From NCBI GenBank assembly GCA_021029095.1, contig JAJOHG010000197.1, forward strand, positions 1 to 46,743: a stretch of 46,743 bases of DNA, given 5' to 3'. The position numbers were made by a program, and so were the translations under genes. The stretch comes from Phellopilus nigrolimitatus (lineage: Eukaryota; Basidiomycota; Agaricomycetes; Hymenochaetales; Hymenochaetaceae). The notes beneath the pieces were generated by a model. It ran no database searches. It had not been told where the DNA came from and worked only from the letters and a program-made list of their open reading frames with translations. Below are positions 1-10,139 of the stretch, in pieces. Positions within the stretch are counted from its first letter, which is position 1; the number at the start of each line of letters is the position of its first letter.

Positions 1-25
1 CCAGTTTAAATTTTCATTAAGTACG

Positions 26-130
26 GTGGTCTCGAAACAACAAATCAACCGAGACGAACAAATCATTACGGACATCATCCCTTCCACGCGCTCGCAGATA
101 CCTGACGACGGATTTCATCTCGATCACGTC
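26..130 (+). pseudogene. Fragment of unknown paralogous family
   Basis: The first open stretch of the window encodes a segment clearly related to residues of about 80-110 of the intact gene at 14963-16415: both contain a K/R-rich stretch followed by IITD(M/I)I, then TSARSQIPDDG here read as STRSQIPDDG. Similarity fades by about position 130, where the intact copy continues with FIEQVVKW and this one does not. No start, upstream exon or downstream exon of the family is visible, though the 5' side is cut by the window edge. I read it as a decayed partial duplicate. The function of the family is unknown. Confidence 0.6.
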
Positions 131-226
131 TGGACTGCTGAAGGATTCACCTTCTATACTGCCTCTATCAGAAAACTAGCAGAAGGGCGACAAAGTCTGC
201 TTATTATCCGCACGTACTCGTTGTGA

Positions 227-599
227 TTCGTCCGGTCTGCTTGCGAGCGGTTTTGCTTCCTCTATTGCGCCTCGTCTAATTACATGTAGCGAGCATCTCT
301 CGGGCTTTCTGGACTCCCTTGTATAGATCCATGTCAGCTTTACAGAACGGGCGGTTTTGCAGACCGAAACTACTCCATCCAGGATAAGCTACAGACATTC
401 GCACCTATGAACATACTGAAATACTACTACACATTATGTACCGTATTTTATTCTAATCCTCCACATGACGTTTGGTAATGACGGCCACAGATCTTTCATC
501 GCTTGTTTTATGAGAACACGCTGTGTCCTCTATAATGAGATATACCCCCCCAAAAAAATAGTTAAGACTGGTCACGAGTAGACGAAGCACACTGAAGAA
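227..599. other. Intergenic, nothing recognised
   Basis: AT-rich sequence between the family fragment and the 3' end of the MFS gene. Short open frames only, no recognisable repeat or RNA gene. It probably includes the 3' untranslated region of the minus-strand transporter. Confidence 0.4.
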
Positions 600-2952
600 T
601 CAAGAGGGCATCCACGACGTCCTATAGACCCAACTGCGAGCACGTTTGCCATAGATATACATCGGTATCGTCATCAAGCAAACACCAATGTTGATACCAC
701 CGATCGTGCAGAAGGTTCGAAGGACACCTTGGAGAGCAAGATATTTAAGCTTACTCCAGGTAGATAGAGATGCGAAAACGAGGGACATACTTTGGTTTGC
801 GATCCAGTCTGTGATGACATACGTTATGCCGAACGAGAAAAAGCTTCTGAAGATACTGTATTTCAAGCTCAGGAGATCAGACCTCAACCAAATTGCGAGT
901 TGAAGGAGCTTACCCCTTTGTTGCAAAGGCCTCGAGAGCAAAGCGCGAATGCGAGTCAAAAATGTATGTCACAACGCTGACGAACTTGTTTGCAAATGGT
1001 TTAGGAGAGGAACGAGATTGCTCACGCTATGCCTCCAACTGCCTGTCCAAAATTGATGAGCGAGTAGAAGATCGCAGGCGCGATCCAAAGCTCCTCGAGG
1101 CTCGCGCTGATTGCCCAGCCAAAGTATCCTATCGTGGTCGAAATAATGAGCGGTATGATCATCAAAAGACGAAACCTTTACAGCGAATTAAACGTAGATT
1201 TTTCAAGTTAGAAAACTTAGAAGCGAGATGAGGCTTGAAACGCACTCTGGTTCGTAGACACCACCGTTCCTGCGAGACATATATCTTACTGTCCAGTCGC
1301 TCAGCGGGCCTGCCATCAGGTTACCCAGGAATGCTGCGATGAATGGCCCAACACCCGAGATAAGACCTACGGGTCCCGGTTTAATGTTGTAACCGAATTT
1401 TGGGTCGGAGAAGAGTAGCGAAACGGATACGGAAAGCGCGACCACTGAACGAACGTAAATAACGCGGTTAGCCACGCTGGGTTCACAAACCAAGTTATAT
1501 GGAAGGCACGTACACCATGTACTCGACGTCCCAAAAACGATGATTGCCCACGCAATGACAGGGCTGGCCCCGAGAGACAGTACGCGTGAACTGAGTTTCA
1601 AGAAGCTTTGGTCAGAAAACCGGTGTCCCGCCCACGGTTTTATCAGTTGGAGGAACGTGTTCGCGACTTCTTTCCTTGAGCTTTCGACGTCGAGTGTCTT
1701 ATTTTCAACAGAGACATCCTCATCCGATGAAAACGTGCTGCGAGATGAGTTATTCGAAGCAGAGCCTAACCCAGGCTTGACGCCAAGGTCAGATATCGCG
1801 TGGACGGTTTGGCGAACGTAAGCAGTCTCGGGAACAAAAAATATAGTCATGATGAGCAGGACCCCAATCTGGAGGGATTACGCTTAGAGAATAAATCGAA
1901 GGTCGCGATTATCAAACATACCAAAACTGCCTCGATCGCAAAACAAATTCTCCAAGATCTATGCAAAGGTTCAATGTCCGCGGAACAGAAGGAAACAGAA
2001 TCGATAGACGCACGCATTTTCGATCAAGTAACCGTTCACTATGGAAACACCACATACGCCACTCAGCAAGGCGAACTGGATTAGGAGAATCAGCGAGTAT
2101 CTCGTTAAAGGGAGAATTTAACACTTACACTCCAGACAGCAATCCAAGTCCCTCTCTCATGGACGAAGAAGATATCACTAGAAGTAGCTTAGAGACACTT
2201 TCTAAGTCGATAGAGAGAACATACGCGATAGTAGCAGAAACGAGGGACTCGATGGGAGCCATACCAATGCCTCCGATAATTCGACCAGTCGTGAGACTCC
2301 CCACATCCTTTGCCACCGCGCTCAGAATTGAGCTCACGAGCAGAAACAAGCTTCCAAGAAGAAGAACGGGACGTCGACCCCAGATGACGCTCGCGGGGGC
2401 GGACAGCAACAGAATAAGCCCGCTGGCTAAAATGAGGTCGCCACTCATCTTCGAGAGTACGCCAACATCCGTGTCGAGGTCTTCCGCAACTTTCTCCAAC
2501 CCTGCAACGATGATGGGCCCGAACGCACCCACGACGCCTGCGCCGAAAGTGAGCGTGAGCATAAGCATCATTTTGCGCCAGACAGGCCAGTTTAAAGGAT
2601 CGTTAGGCGAGTCAGAGGGCTGTGGAATGAGGATGACGCATCCCTTCCCTCGCTTGAGTTCTGCGGCCAGCGCGTCAACGGGTCCCGCACCATGATTGTG
2701 CAGATCATCGAGCAGAGAAGTTCCTTCAGGTATAGGTCAGATTTCTGAAACATCCTAGAGCAATAATCAAATGCAAAAGGCAAAACGCACCCGGAACATT
2801 CTCTCCAAGGTGTCGGTCAGGTACGATTCCGACTCCGTGGCCCATGACTAGCAAAGGGACAAGATGAAGCAAGTCATGTCGTCTCTTCGCAAGCTTTATA
2901 GTTTTTTGCGAAGGAGAAACATCCAAAATAAAAATATCTTAACCGGTTGCAT
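600..2952 (-). CDS. MFS transporter, fungal DHA1/multidrug-type, 11 exons
   Basis: Integral membrane proton-coupled exporter of the major facilitator superfamily. A hand-spliced model (exons 2944-2952, 2791-2893, 2129-2723, 2014-2061, 1922-1958, 1514-1868, 1246-1444, 1026-1175, 914-976, 791-846, 600-727) keeps one frame and gives 580 residues. Seen: RRHDLLHLVPLLVMGHG near the N-terminus, the DSPNDPLNWP loop before helix 1, WGRRPVLLLG between helices 2 and 3, GYLIENASWR before helix 6, FFVPETAYVR after it, a charged central loop, and IPMYIYGKRARSW at the C-terminus. These are typical of fungal polyamine/drug exporters. The 9-nt first exon is the weakest call; the true start could lie in another upstream exon. 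The gene runs in the same direction as the secreted precursor gene upstream. Substrate is unknown. Confidence 0.88.
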
Positions 2953-3048
2953 GCGAAGGACTTCTGAGTAAGAGAAGCGTTGATCCGCGAAATCTCTTGC
3001 GAGCGGTTCTTTCTCTAATATCCATTGGCTAAGCAATGAATAAACGAT

Positions 3049-3267
3049 CTAGGCTCTAAAACTTCCCAATGGAACACCCCCATTATGCAGGACTTCTGTA
3101 GACTGAGTTACCGTAGTGTCAGCAGCTGGCACAACTTCTACGAAGACCGAGAAGGATTTCGATTTTCTCACGTGGACAATCATGAATTCACAATGCAATT
3201 TCCATGCGATTCCAGAGATAAATGCGGTTACAGAAAAAAAAAAGACAAGACCACCCCATCTTACCAT
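3049..3267 (-). CDS. Possible small secreted or membrane ORF, 72 aa
   Basis: An ATG-initiated frame begins with a hydrophobic stretch (LVFFFSVTAFISGIAW) that could act as a signal peptide or a single membrane anchor, followed by a region without recognised motifs. It lies between the secreted precursor gene and the MFS gene on the same strand. The hydrophobic stretch comes partly from a T-rich run, and another frame of similar length lies on the opposite strand, so this could be chance. No family recognised. Confidence 0.18.
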   Translation of the reverse strand: MVRWGGLVFFFSVTAFISGIAWKLHCEFMIVHVRKSKSFSVFVEVVPAADTTVTQSTEVLHNGGVPLGSFRA

Positions 3268-3379
3268 TAGCTATTTATGCACCAGAAGCCTTCCTCGAGC
3301 CACGCGTCCGAATCCCTCTCGAACTGAGCAAACAGGCTCACGCCGTGAAGTCGTTTCAGAAATCTGGAACTCGATGTCA

Positions 3380-3880
3380 CTACAGAGCCCCAGGAAAAAG
3401 AGAGAGAGATGAAGACGACTCACTATTCCTCTTGAAAGATGACTCAAGCTTGTCAGCTTCGCGCTTGAAGTCCTTCTCAAACTCTCCACGCTTGAAACTC
3501 TCCTCAAGCTTGGCCGCCACGCGTTTGAAGTATTTTTCTAACTCTGGGAAATCATTAGTACGATGCTTCCACTAGAAAACTGAATAAAATTACCAGCCCT
3601 CTTGAAGTCATTCTCGAGCTCTGCGCGCTTGTGTTTAGAATCCTGCTCGAGCTGAGCGGGCTCGCGCTTGAAATCATTCTCGAGCTGGGCACACTTGTAC
3701 CCGAGATTAATTGGCTCTGCATTTCCAGTCAGATCAACATTGTATAATTAATTGGTGAGGACAATGTATACCAGATTGTTTAAAGCTCTTCTTGGTTAGG
3801 CGACCGTTAGCCTCAGACCCAGGGCTTGCGAGGATTGTGCTTGCGAGGAAGAGCGCCACGACGAATTTGAGGTACTGCAT
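3380..3880 (-). CDS. Secreted repeat precursor with Lys-Arg bounded units (Kex2-type, KEP-like)
   Basis: Three exons (3772-3880, 3594-3716, 3544 boundary to 3380; introns of 55 and 50 nt with CTGAC and CTAAT branch sites) join without frame break into 131 residues. Residues 1-19 form a clear signal peptide (MQYLKFVVALFLASTILAS). From residue 46 the protein is a chain of short units, each ending in Lys-Arg: AQLENDFKR, EPAQLEQDSKHKR, AELENDFKR, AELEKYFKR, VAAKLEESFKR, GEFEKDFKR, EADKLESSFKR, then a serine-rich tail ending FPGAL. Regular spacing of KR sites after a signal peptide is the layout of fungal Kex2-processed repeat proteins, which yield surface peptides, pheromone-like peptides or RiPP cores. 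The consensus is [AK]-[LF]-E-x-x-F-KR. There is one cysteine (residue 45), no CaaX end, and no known homologue that I recall. An alternative is an amphipathic helical repeat in which KR is incidental. The TAG stop is followed by the MFS gene on the same strand. Confidence 0.72.
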
Positions 3881-3970
3881 GATGAAGGAGTAAGAACCAC
3901 GAAATTGCTGGAAGATGAATGAGTAAGTGGGGCACTTTGTCCTTTACTCTTTCACTCCAGACTGCCTGAC

Positions 3971-3977
3971 TTTTAAG
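3971..3977 (-). promoter_or_regulatory. TATA-like box of the secreted repeat precursor
   Basis: CTTAAAA on the minus strand about 91 bases before the ATG at 3880, a plausible core-promoter position for a fungal gene. Position and sequence only. Confidence 0.3.
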
Positions 3978-5505
3978 CAATCGGCCAGACACTCAACTGC
4001 GTATCAATCACCAACTTTCCGGTAACTAAATAACTATTCCCAACTGCTATTCTCATGGAACTGTACAGTTCGCGTGATGCAAGCCGGTTCTTCTAACGCC
4101 ATAACATCTGCTCTTTCGTGACACATCTGTAGAAGCTGTTGCCAGATCTCACTGCTTGCAAAAATGATTGATATACGAAAAGTTTCTGCACCACAAGTAT
4201 ATTTCCGGACCGGGTCCCATATTACAACTCCTTATAAATTGCATAAATAATGACAGTCGTGGGTCAAATTGGAATGAAACGAGAATGCAGTATAATCCGG
4301 ACTTAGCGAGATTTCCACATGCATTGGATGGCTCTCTGTTCAACAGCACCTCAACAAATCTGTAATACATGTGCAATATAATAACATATCTACTCAACAG
4401 AGAAGTGTTATGGGATATATTCAGGGATTTAGTAATCTACAAACAATACAATAGACGATAATGTGCCGTTCATATCCCAATATTCCAAAATAGATGAAAG
4501 GTTAATGATTGAAAAACATTCAATTATCTTGATTTGGCTGGCATTAATTTCTTCTCGCCGGATCATACTTGATGCATATTTACTCGACGCACCTTCGAGT
4601 GCATTTGGTGTTGATGTCGGACGGCGCGACTGTCATTATTCATGCAAAGAGCTGTAATAAGGAAAACCGGCTCAGTATTATTGCCGGAAGTGAGGTCTTT
4701 CCCGAATTAATACAAAAAAACTGCTTTGTCACCTTCCGGCCACACCGCATGCATAGACAACTTCCGCCTGCAACAGGCAATACTGTGGAATTGGTCGTGG
4801 AGGTGCTCACTGTCAAAGGCTTCAGCTTATCGACTTCTTCGGTTTCAGAGCATAGCTATGTACATAGAAGCTGCCAGCTGCCCATCGAAGGTGATCTCGC
4901 TTTGTATCTCAGCATGCGGCATATTTAACGCAGATTTCAGGGGAGATCACGCATCTTCCGGAAGCACTCAGCCCAAAAAGCATTGTAGGCTGTCTTGTAT
5001 AGAAATGGGCAGTTCGTCTACTGTGAGTCGCGATGAGCAACGCTGCACATTAAGATTCGTGGCAGTGACGAAACACGTTGAAACGGCGAGAGACGCAAGC
5101 TCGAATTCAGAAGTAAACCTTCTCTTGCTCGAGGCACGGATGGGCGAACAGAGGAATAAATAACGACTGACACAGCGTGGGAGAGCAGGGTCCAAGCCTA
5201 CTTTCTTGGCCCACCTTACATCTCTTCCATCACGATGCGACGATGCCTTTCGCGATTTTCTCAGATACAGTTGATATCAGACAAGCACCGCGTAAAGTTT
5301 TCCACGTACAGTTGACATTGGGATGATGCTTGCCACAACCATCCAGACTAAAAAAAAAGATGATTGCACAGATCAAAGAAACCGCGCGTTGCAGCGCTTC
5401 AGCAATTTATTTTGTTTAAAATATAACGTGCCAGCTCCCTGCACATCTTGCTATGCCTCTTCGTCCTTTTCCTCTTCATCATTCTCTGGACTCCATTTAG
5501 CAATC
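3978..5505. other. Long AT-rich spacer, no supported gene
   Basis: About 1.5 kb between the secreted precursor and the seven-helix pseudogene. It has several overlapping short frames in all directions, with no domain, splice-consistent exon chain, terminal repeat or RNA structure that I can support. The last few hundred bases should hold the promoter of the gene starting at 5506. Confidence 0.4.
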
Positions 5506-7093
5506 ATGGCCATCAACATCGACAAGGTAACGCTCGTCTCTATTTTCGTAGAGTGTGTGTTATACGGTGAGCAGGATTTATATGGTGTAGACTGTTTTTC
5601 ACGATGCTCATTTGGTTTCGATTCGTCGAACAGGGTTTTTCACGTTTCTGTTCTCGCTGTCGTCCTACGTTCTGCTGAAAAGAAAGAGGGGCAAGAGAGA
5701 GAAAGTCAACAAGCCCATGTTGGTCGTTTCGATCGTCATGTTTATCCTCGCCACGGTGGTGCGGACACGCCCAGACCACTCATTCTCAGATCGCTTTTAC
5801 TAAGAGTATTTTCTACCTCTATGCAGCACGTTGGGTCCGACCTCCAAAGACCGCATATCTACAAGAAGAAAACCCAACTGAATATCTGTCTATGGTAAAC
5901 ACTCCCATATATGCTCTCAAAAGCACGGCATATTGCATGCAGACGCTAGTCGGAGACGGGTTCATGGTGCGTATCTCTGCTTATTCCTCACACTTGGCGC
6001 TTTAATTGAAAAATTTACCCACGACTGCTGAGGCAGCTTTACCGCCTTTACTTGATCTGGTCTGGAGACAAGCGTATATACGGGCCAATCCTCATTTGCT
6101 TCATTGTTAGTATCGGTAAATCGATATTTATTCGCTCTTGCTCAAAACTTCGAGCTGACTGTATTCCGCAAGGCGTGGGTATCGGTGCGCTACAGGCTTT
6201 TGCGCGAGTCTCTTCGACCGTTCCAGTATTCATCAATGAACTGCATGATTGGATTGTCTCATTCTTTTCGCTTACGCTCTTCACTAACTTTTCTTGCACT
6301 TGTAAGTCCTCTTCTGCATTCGTATGGAAAGCTCAACTAATGCGGATTTATCAACATAGCGCTCATCGCTGCTCGTATCTTCTGGATTCATAGGAAGGTA
6401 CAGGGTGTCGTAAGTGGTACGAGCGTTTTCCCGGCAATGATAATTATCATAGAGTCCGGTGCCATCTACTCTGTCTGCCTCATTATCTTGCTTTCGCTCT
6501 ACCTGAGCGGCAGCTTCGCACAGTACATTGTCCTTGATGGAGTCACACAAGTCATAGTATGTCCTTTCCTCTCTATCTTTGAATGAAATTTCGTGACTCT
6601 AGTTTTGTACAGGGTGTCGTGTTCTCCCTAATCATAGTACGCGTCGGCCTCGGCCTTTCCACGGATCCTACGACATACACCTCCGATGCCATGCTCTCTA
6701 CTTTCACTGCCGGCAACCAAGCCAGCGGTCACATCCGTCAACACGGCGGTCCATCGACAATGAACGTAAAGAACCCGTTCTACCGCAACCATCCGCGCAC
6801 ACCACGGCCTGTGACAGTGACAATCTCGCAGATGGAGACGACAGGTAGCATTGAGCAGACGGACACTACGTTTTCTGGATCAGCGACGGGATATTACGAT
6901 ACAAAATCTGGGGATGGAGGGTGGAAGCAGAATCCGTTCGGGAATAAGGTCGTGGAGGACGTGGAAGATGGGGAGCATCACGAGATGTCCGATGCTGTAA
7001 GCGAATTTGATAGACACTCGGCGGTTCGACATTTGCTAACTTTGATTATCACAGATCAAAGTGTCGAGAGTTGATGGGCTCGACCTTGCATAA
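5506..7093 (+). pseudogene. Agaricomycete seven-helix membrane protein, copy A, 7-base deletion
   Basis: Paralogue of the intact gene at 40900-42476 with the same eight-exon layout. It shares the starts MAI.ID..TLVSIFVECVLYG and GFFTFLFSL, helices with LYRLYLIWSGD, LFTNFSCTSLIAARIFWIH, IIIESGAIYS, and GVVFSLIIVRVGLGLS, and a polar C-terminal tail of about 130 residues. In exon 3 (from 5827) seven bases present in copy B are missing after position 5850, which shifts the frame into a stop about 40 bases later. All other splice sites and frames look intact, so the lesion is recent, a sequencing error, or tolerated. Using an AG at about 5804 as acceptor, 22 bases upstream, would restore frame but replaces conserved residues and coincides with the branch-site-like CTAAG. 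Function of this family is unknown; it resembles receptor-like proteins in topology. Confidence 0.75.
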
Positions 7094-7176
7094 TATGTTT
7101 ATTTGATTTCTATGTTCTTGTGGTCTCTTGTCGAATAGATGCCGGGCGTACTGCAAAATCATATGTAAAGTAGTAG

Positions 7177-7320
7177 AGGGCCTGTGAAACCACGTGTAGC
7201 AGTCGGAGAGTTGGGAGATTTGGGTCACGAGAATTATTTTGAGAGAATAAAATTTCAGCATTTTCTCCGAACACTTGTTAATGAAGCAAATGAAACTCGT
7301 GAAACAATGCCACGGCAGCG
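7177..7320 (+). repeat. Degenerate dispersed repeat, copy 1
   Basis: This stretch just after copy A of the seven-helix gene resembles 39489-39650 on the same strand. Shared landmarks in order: GGGC.TGTG.AACCA, GAG.TT.GG, ACATGAAAATTATTTTG (here ACGAGAATTATTTTG), GCATTTT..CCGAA, then AC-rich sequence before GGCA. No terminal inverted repeat or target duplication was found. It may be an old mobile element remnant. Confidence 0.4.
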
Positions 7321-7439
7321 GCCTGAAGAAAAGGATGTTCAGCAACCCAAAGAGGGTAATCACTAGCAAAAGAACTCACCGGTCGCATTACCTGACCGAC
7401 AATAATTTCGATACGCGTTGCGCAAAGTTGGACGTCGTC

Positions 7440-7819
7440 CTAGTCAAAGTCACGCTGGCAAAACGAGCGCCCGTAATGATTTGCCCTGCTCACCGGATCT
7501 GTCTCTTCGCGACTGCCTTGCTTAATTTGTACTCTGTCGCCTCTCCAACTGGCTGATAGTAGCTTTCGAGCATACGCACTGCTACAATGTTATTAGAGAT
7601 TGTCTGGGTCATAGAGATGGTTGAGACGATCGAGCACTGTGTGTAAACGCTCCGCGATTCGTCAGTGAAAACAGAGCCGGCGTCGTCTCGCGAGTCGTCA
7701 GAGAGAGCAGAGATGACGTTATCTTCAACTTCGTATCGAGATAGAATCACACGGTTGGGATAAAGCGCTTGGTCCATGGTCGCAGAGCAGAGAGACGAGT
7801 GAGCGACTTGAAGGTGCAC
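7440..7819 (-). pseudogene. Broken N-terminal copy of unknown paralogous family
   Basis: Reading minus from about 7782 (ATG of MDQAL), the sequence parallels the first 90 residues of the 411-residue protein at 14963: acidic stretch, TDESRSVYTQCSIVS, ISMTQTISNN, then Y.QP.G.A..Y.L and VAKRQI. Immediately afterwards a CGA arginine codon of the intact copy is a TGA stop here (7490-7492). Homology continues only through IIT and then breaks down with deletions towards about 7450. No later exon of the family follows. A premature stop plus loss of the last three quarters makes it a pseudogene. Confidence 0.7.
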
Positions 7820-10052
7820 AGAAGAGGGTCAAGAAGACTGCACAAGTCGCGTTATTCGAAGCAGCGACTGCTCATACGCTAAGTACAGCTCAAGTGTGCT
7901 GTGCGCGTGCAAGATGTTAGAAGTAACTTAGAACTACGCGTGTCAAGACCCAGCGCGGTTGTAGCAAAGAGTGCTTCGCAGAGTTGAGAAATTACGTGTA
8001 TAGCCAGCGGCGCAATAAAACACCGTTCTATGAAGAAAATGTTACGGACATGACCATGTCCGGAGAGAAGACGACAAATGCAATACAAGCGTGTAATTTG
8101 TTCAATACATTGATGAACGATGGAGGCAGCCCAGTAAGCCCATGGCATTCAAAGCATCACCGGTACGTTTGAAGAGTTCAGAGGTCGAGAACAAGGAATC
8201 GGCGGGGTTGGCGAGCTTGCAGATGTGGTGTTAAATCCGCAGTAGCAAGAAGGCCGCGAATCAGGGCTCTCGAGATTTTCTTTATCAGAAGAAGCGAGAC
8301 GAGCGATCCGGAACAGAGAAAATTGAGAACGATGTTGCACCGGAGAAATATTGCAGACAGGCGAAACTCACTCGAGCCCGGCGGCGATGCGGCCCGTCAC
8401 GCTTCCTAATTTCATCCAACGGTCTCACGCCAGCGTTCCCGGTCCCAACGTCCCCTTCGCCTGAGTCAAAGTTCGACCTGAGCGACCCATCCGCAAGGAG
8501 GACCGTGCGGAAGCTGGAGCGAGAGCCCGGACGATGGATCGTGGGCGCGTTGTCAGCGGTTATCTTCGTGTCAAGCGCCTTGGTTGACGCAGGATGGTGA
8601 TGGCCTGGACGGCGCGGTTAGGGGTCGAGCTGCGCATCGAACGTCAGCATTCATCGTGATGGCAGCTGCATGTCCCAAACCAATGAGAAAAGCAATCAGA
8701 ACAAAGCGCAGAATGAGAAAACGACGCGTACCCGCATGCGGCGTCAACGTCTTTGGCCCTGCGCAAGTCGGTCGTGCACTCCGGCCTAAAGATTACACAG
8801 GATTCGACGACGGCGAAGTGCTTGATTACAGAGAGCCGAAAGGGGTCTTAACACTGGTGGATGTTCTGCTCCGATTGTTACCACTGTCGGTGTTGGCAGT
8901 GAAGGCGGTAAATGCTGACGTGACGTTCAATTTAGCTTCCGACTCGGCACAGCTCGGCCCGCAACTGCCGCCGTCCGCCACGTCCCACTCCCCTCATCCC
9001 CCCATGCATCCTTCGTAGTTGCGCAAGAGGTCAGTGAGAAATTCATTCACAAATTAAAGGTGATCGTTTTCAACTGACTTTGTAAACTGCGAGTGCATTA
9101 CTTGTCTATTAGCTTGCTAACCGTGAGCGCTGCTTCACGCCCGAACCAATATTTTGGCGTCTCTCAATCTCAATACCAATCTCGAATCCATCCCGGGGCG
9201 ATCCTCAACGTCTCTGAGTTTCGGTAAGCCAGAGTTCTTTTTTACTCGTCTGCTTGCTTACGGACAAACCTGAAAGGGCTGAACACACTATTTTCCGGTG
9301 GTTCAAGAGACAACTACTTGTCCGACTCGGCACTTCAACGAGGTGCTGAAAGTCGTAAGCAAGTTGCAATTAATCTGCCAAGTGCAAGGATAATACATGC
9401 CTTCAACTCGTCTTTGATGTTCATGAACCTTATGGTTTTGGTGCATATCTGGTCTGCGGGTCAGAATACAGCACTGCTACCATCGAATTTGCGTGTGCAC
9501 GTGGAGCGCGTGCCCGGCGCTGGTGTGCTGTTTTGCTTCCGGATCCTCGTCCACGCGCAATCTGCAGGAAAAATAGGCGCCTGGATGCCCGCTTAAGTAG
9601 AGCTTCCGAAAGTAAGTTCATGGAGAAGACGCGACGCTAGGCTTCAGCGAGGACGGCGCGCATCGCGCATGTATTTCGATCCTTGAATTGTGGTGCGTCG
9701 CCTGAAACGTCTCTTTGTACGAGTGGATTAAACGGAGATACTGAGAGGGCAGAGCAGTCCAGGTGCAGGCCAAAATGAAAGGGACGTTCGGGTCTCTGGT
9801 ATGCAATTTCACAAATATTGTAAATGCTCGTCGAGTGGACGAGTGACAAAGACCGGCTCAGACGCCTCGCCAAGTATAGTACACGGTAACAATGTTTTCG
9901 AAATGCGGCCGCTGTTTAGGGCCGGTGAATGTTATGTGCCGATGACTAATTTAGCCTCCACGTTGTGTGGATGTACGTAGACCCATCTAATCCCCCTCGT
10001 CCGTGACATAAACGGTGAGCTTTGTACACAAATCACAGTAATGGGGTGTTGG
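7820..10052. other. Long region without a supported gene
   Basis: Over 2 kb. A plus-strand frame through 8400-8600 ends in a basic segment followed by a hydrophobic helix (IVGALSAVIFVSSALVDAGW, stop at about 8600), but I found no start or upstream exon. Another frame at 8584-9018 has no family features. The GC-rich segment 8350-8800 is coding-like but could not be resolved into exons. The last part serves as upstream region of the carrier gene at 10140. Confidence 0.35.
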
Positions 10053-10059
10053 TATATAA
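10053..10059 (+). promoter_or_regulatory. TATA box of the monocarboxylate-type carrier
   Basis: TATATAA about 80 bases before the ATG at 10140, in a GGTATATAAGGC context. Good match to a fungal core promoter. Confidence 0.5.
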
Positions 10060-10139
10060 GGCTGGAACTCCGTGCGCCTATGGCTTCTGGTTTCACAGTT
10101 ACTACTCTGCGCTGATTGGACTGCAAGACGACGTCGACA

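Noticed and set aside
3380..3880. Basidiomycete mating pheromone precursor
   Set aside because: There is no C-terminal CaaX box, and a classical signal peptide is present; pheromone precursors of mushrooms are prenylated and lack both features seen here.
8350..9018. GC-rich coding-like segment with a terminal hydrophobic helix
   Set aside because: Frames are open but no start, upstream exon or recognised domain could be assembled, so no gene is called.
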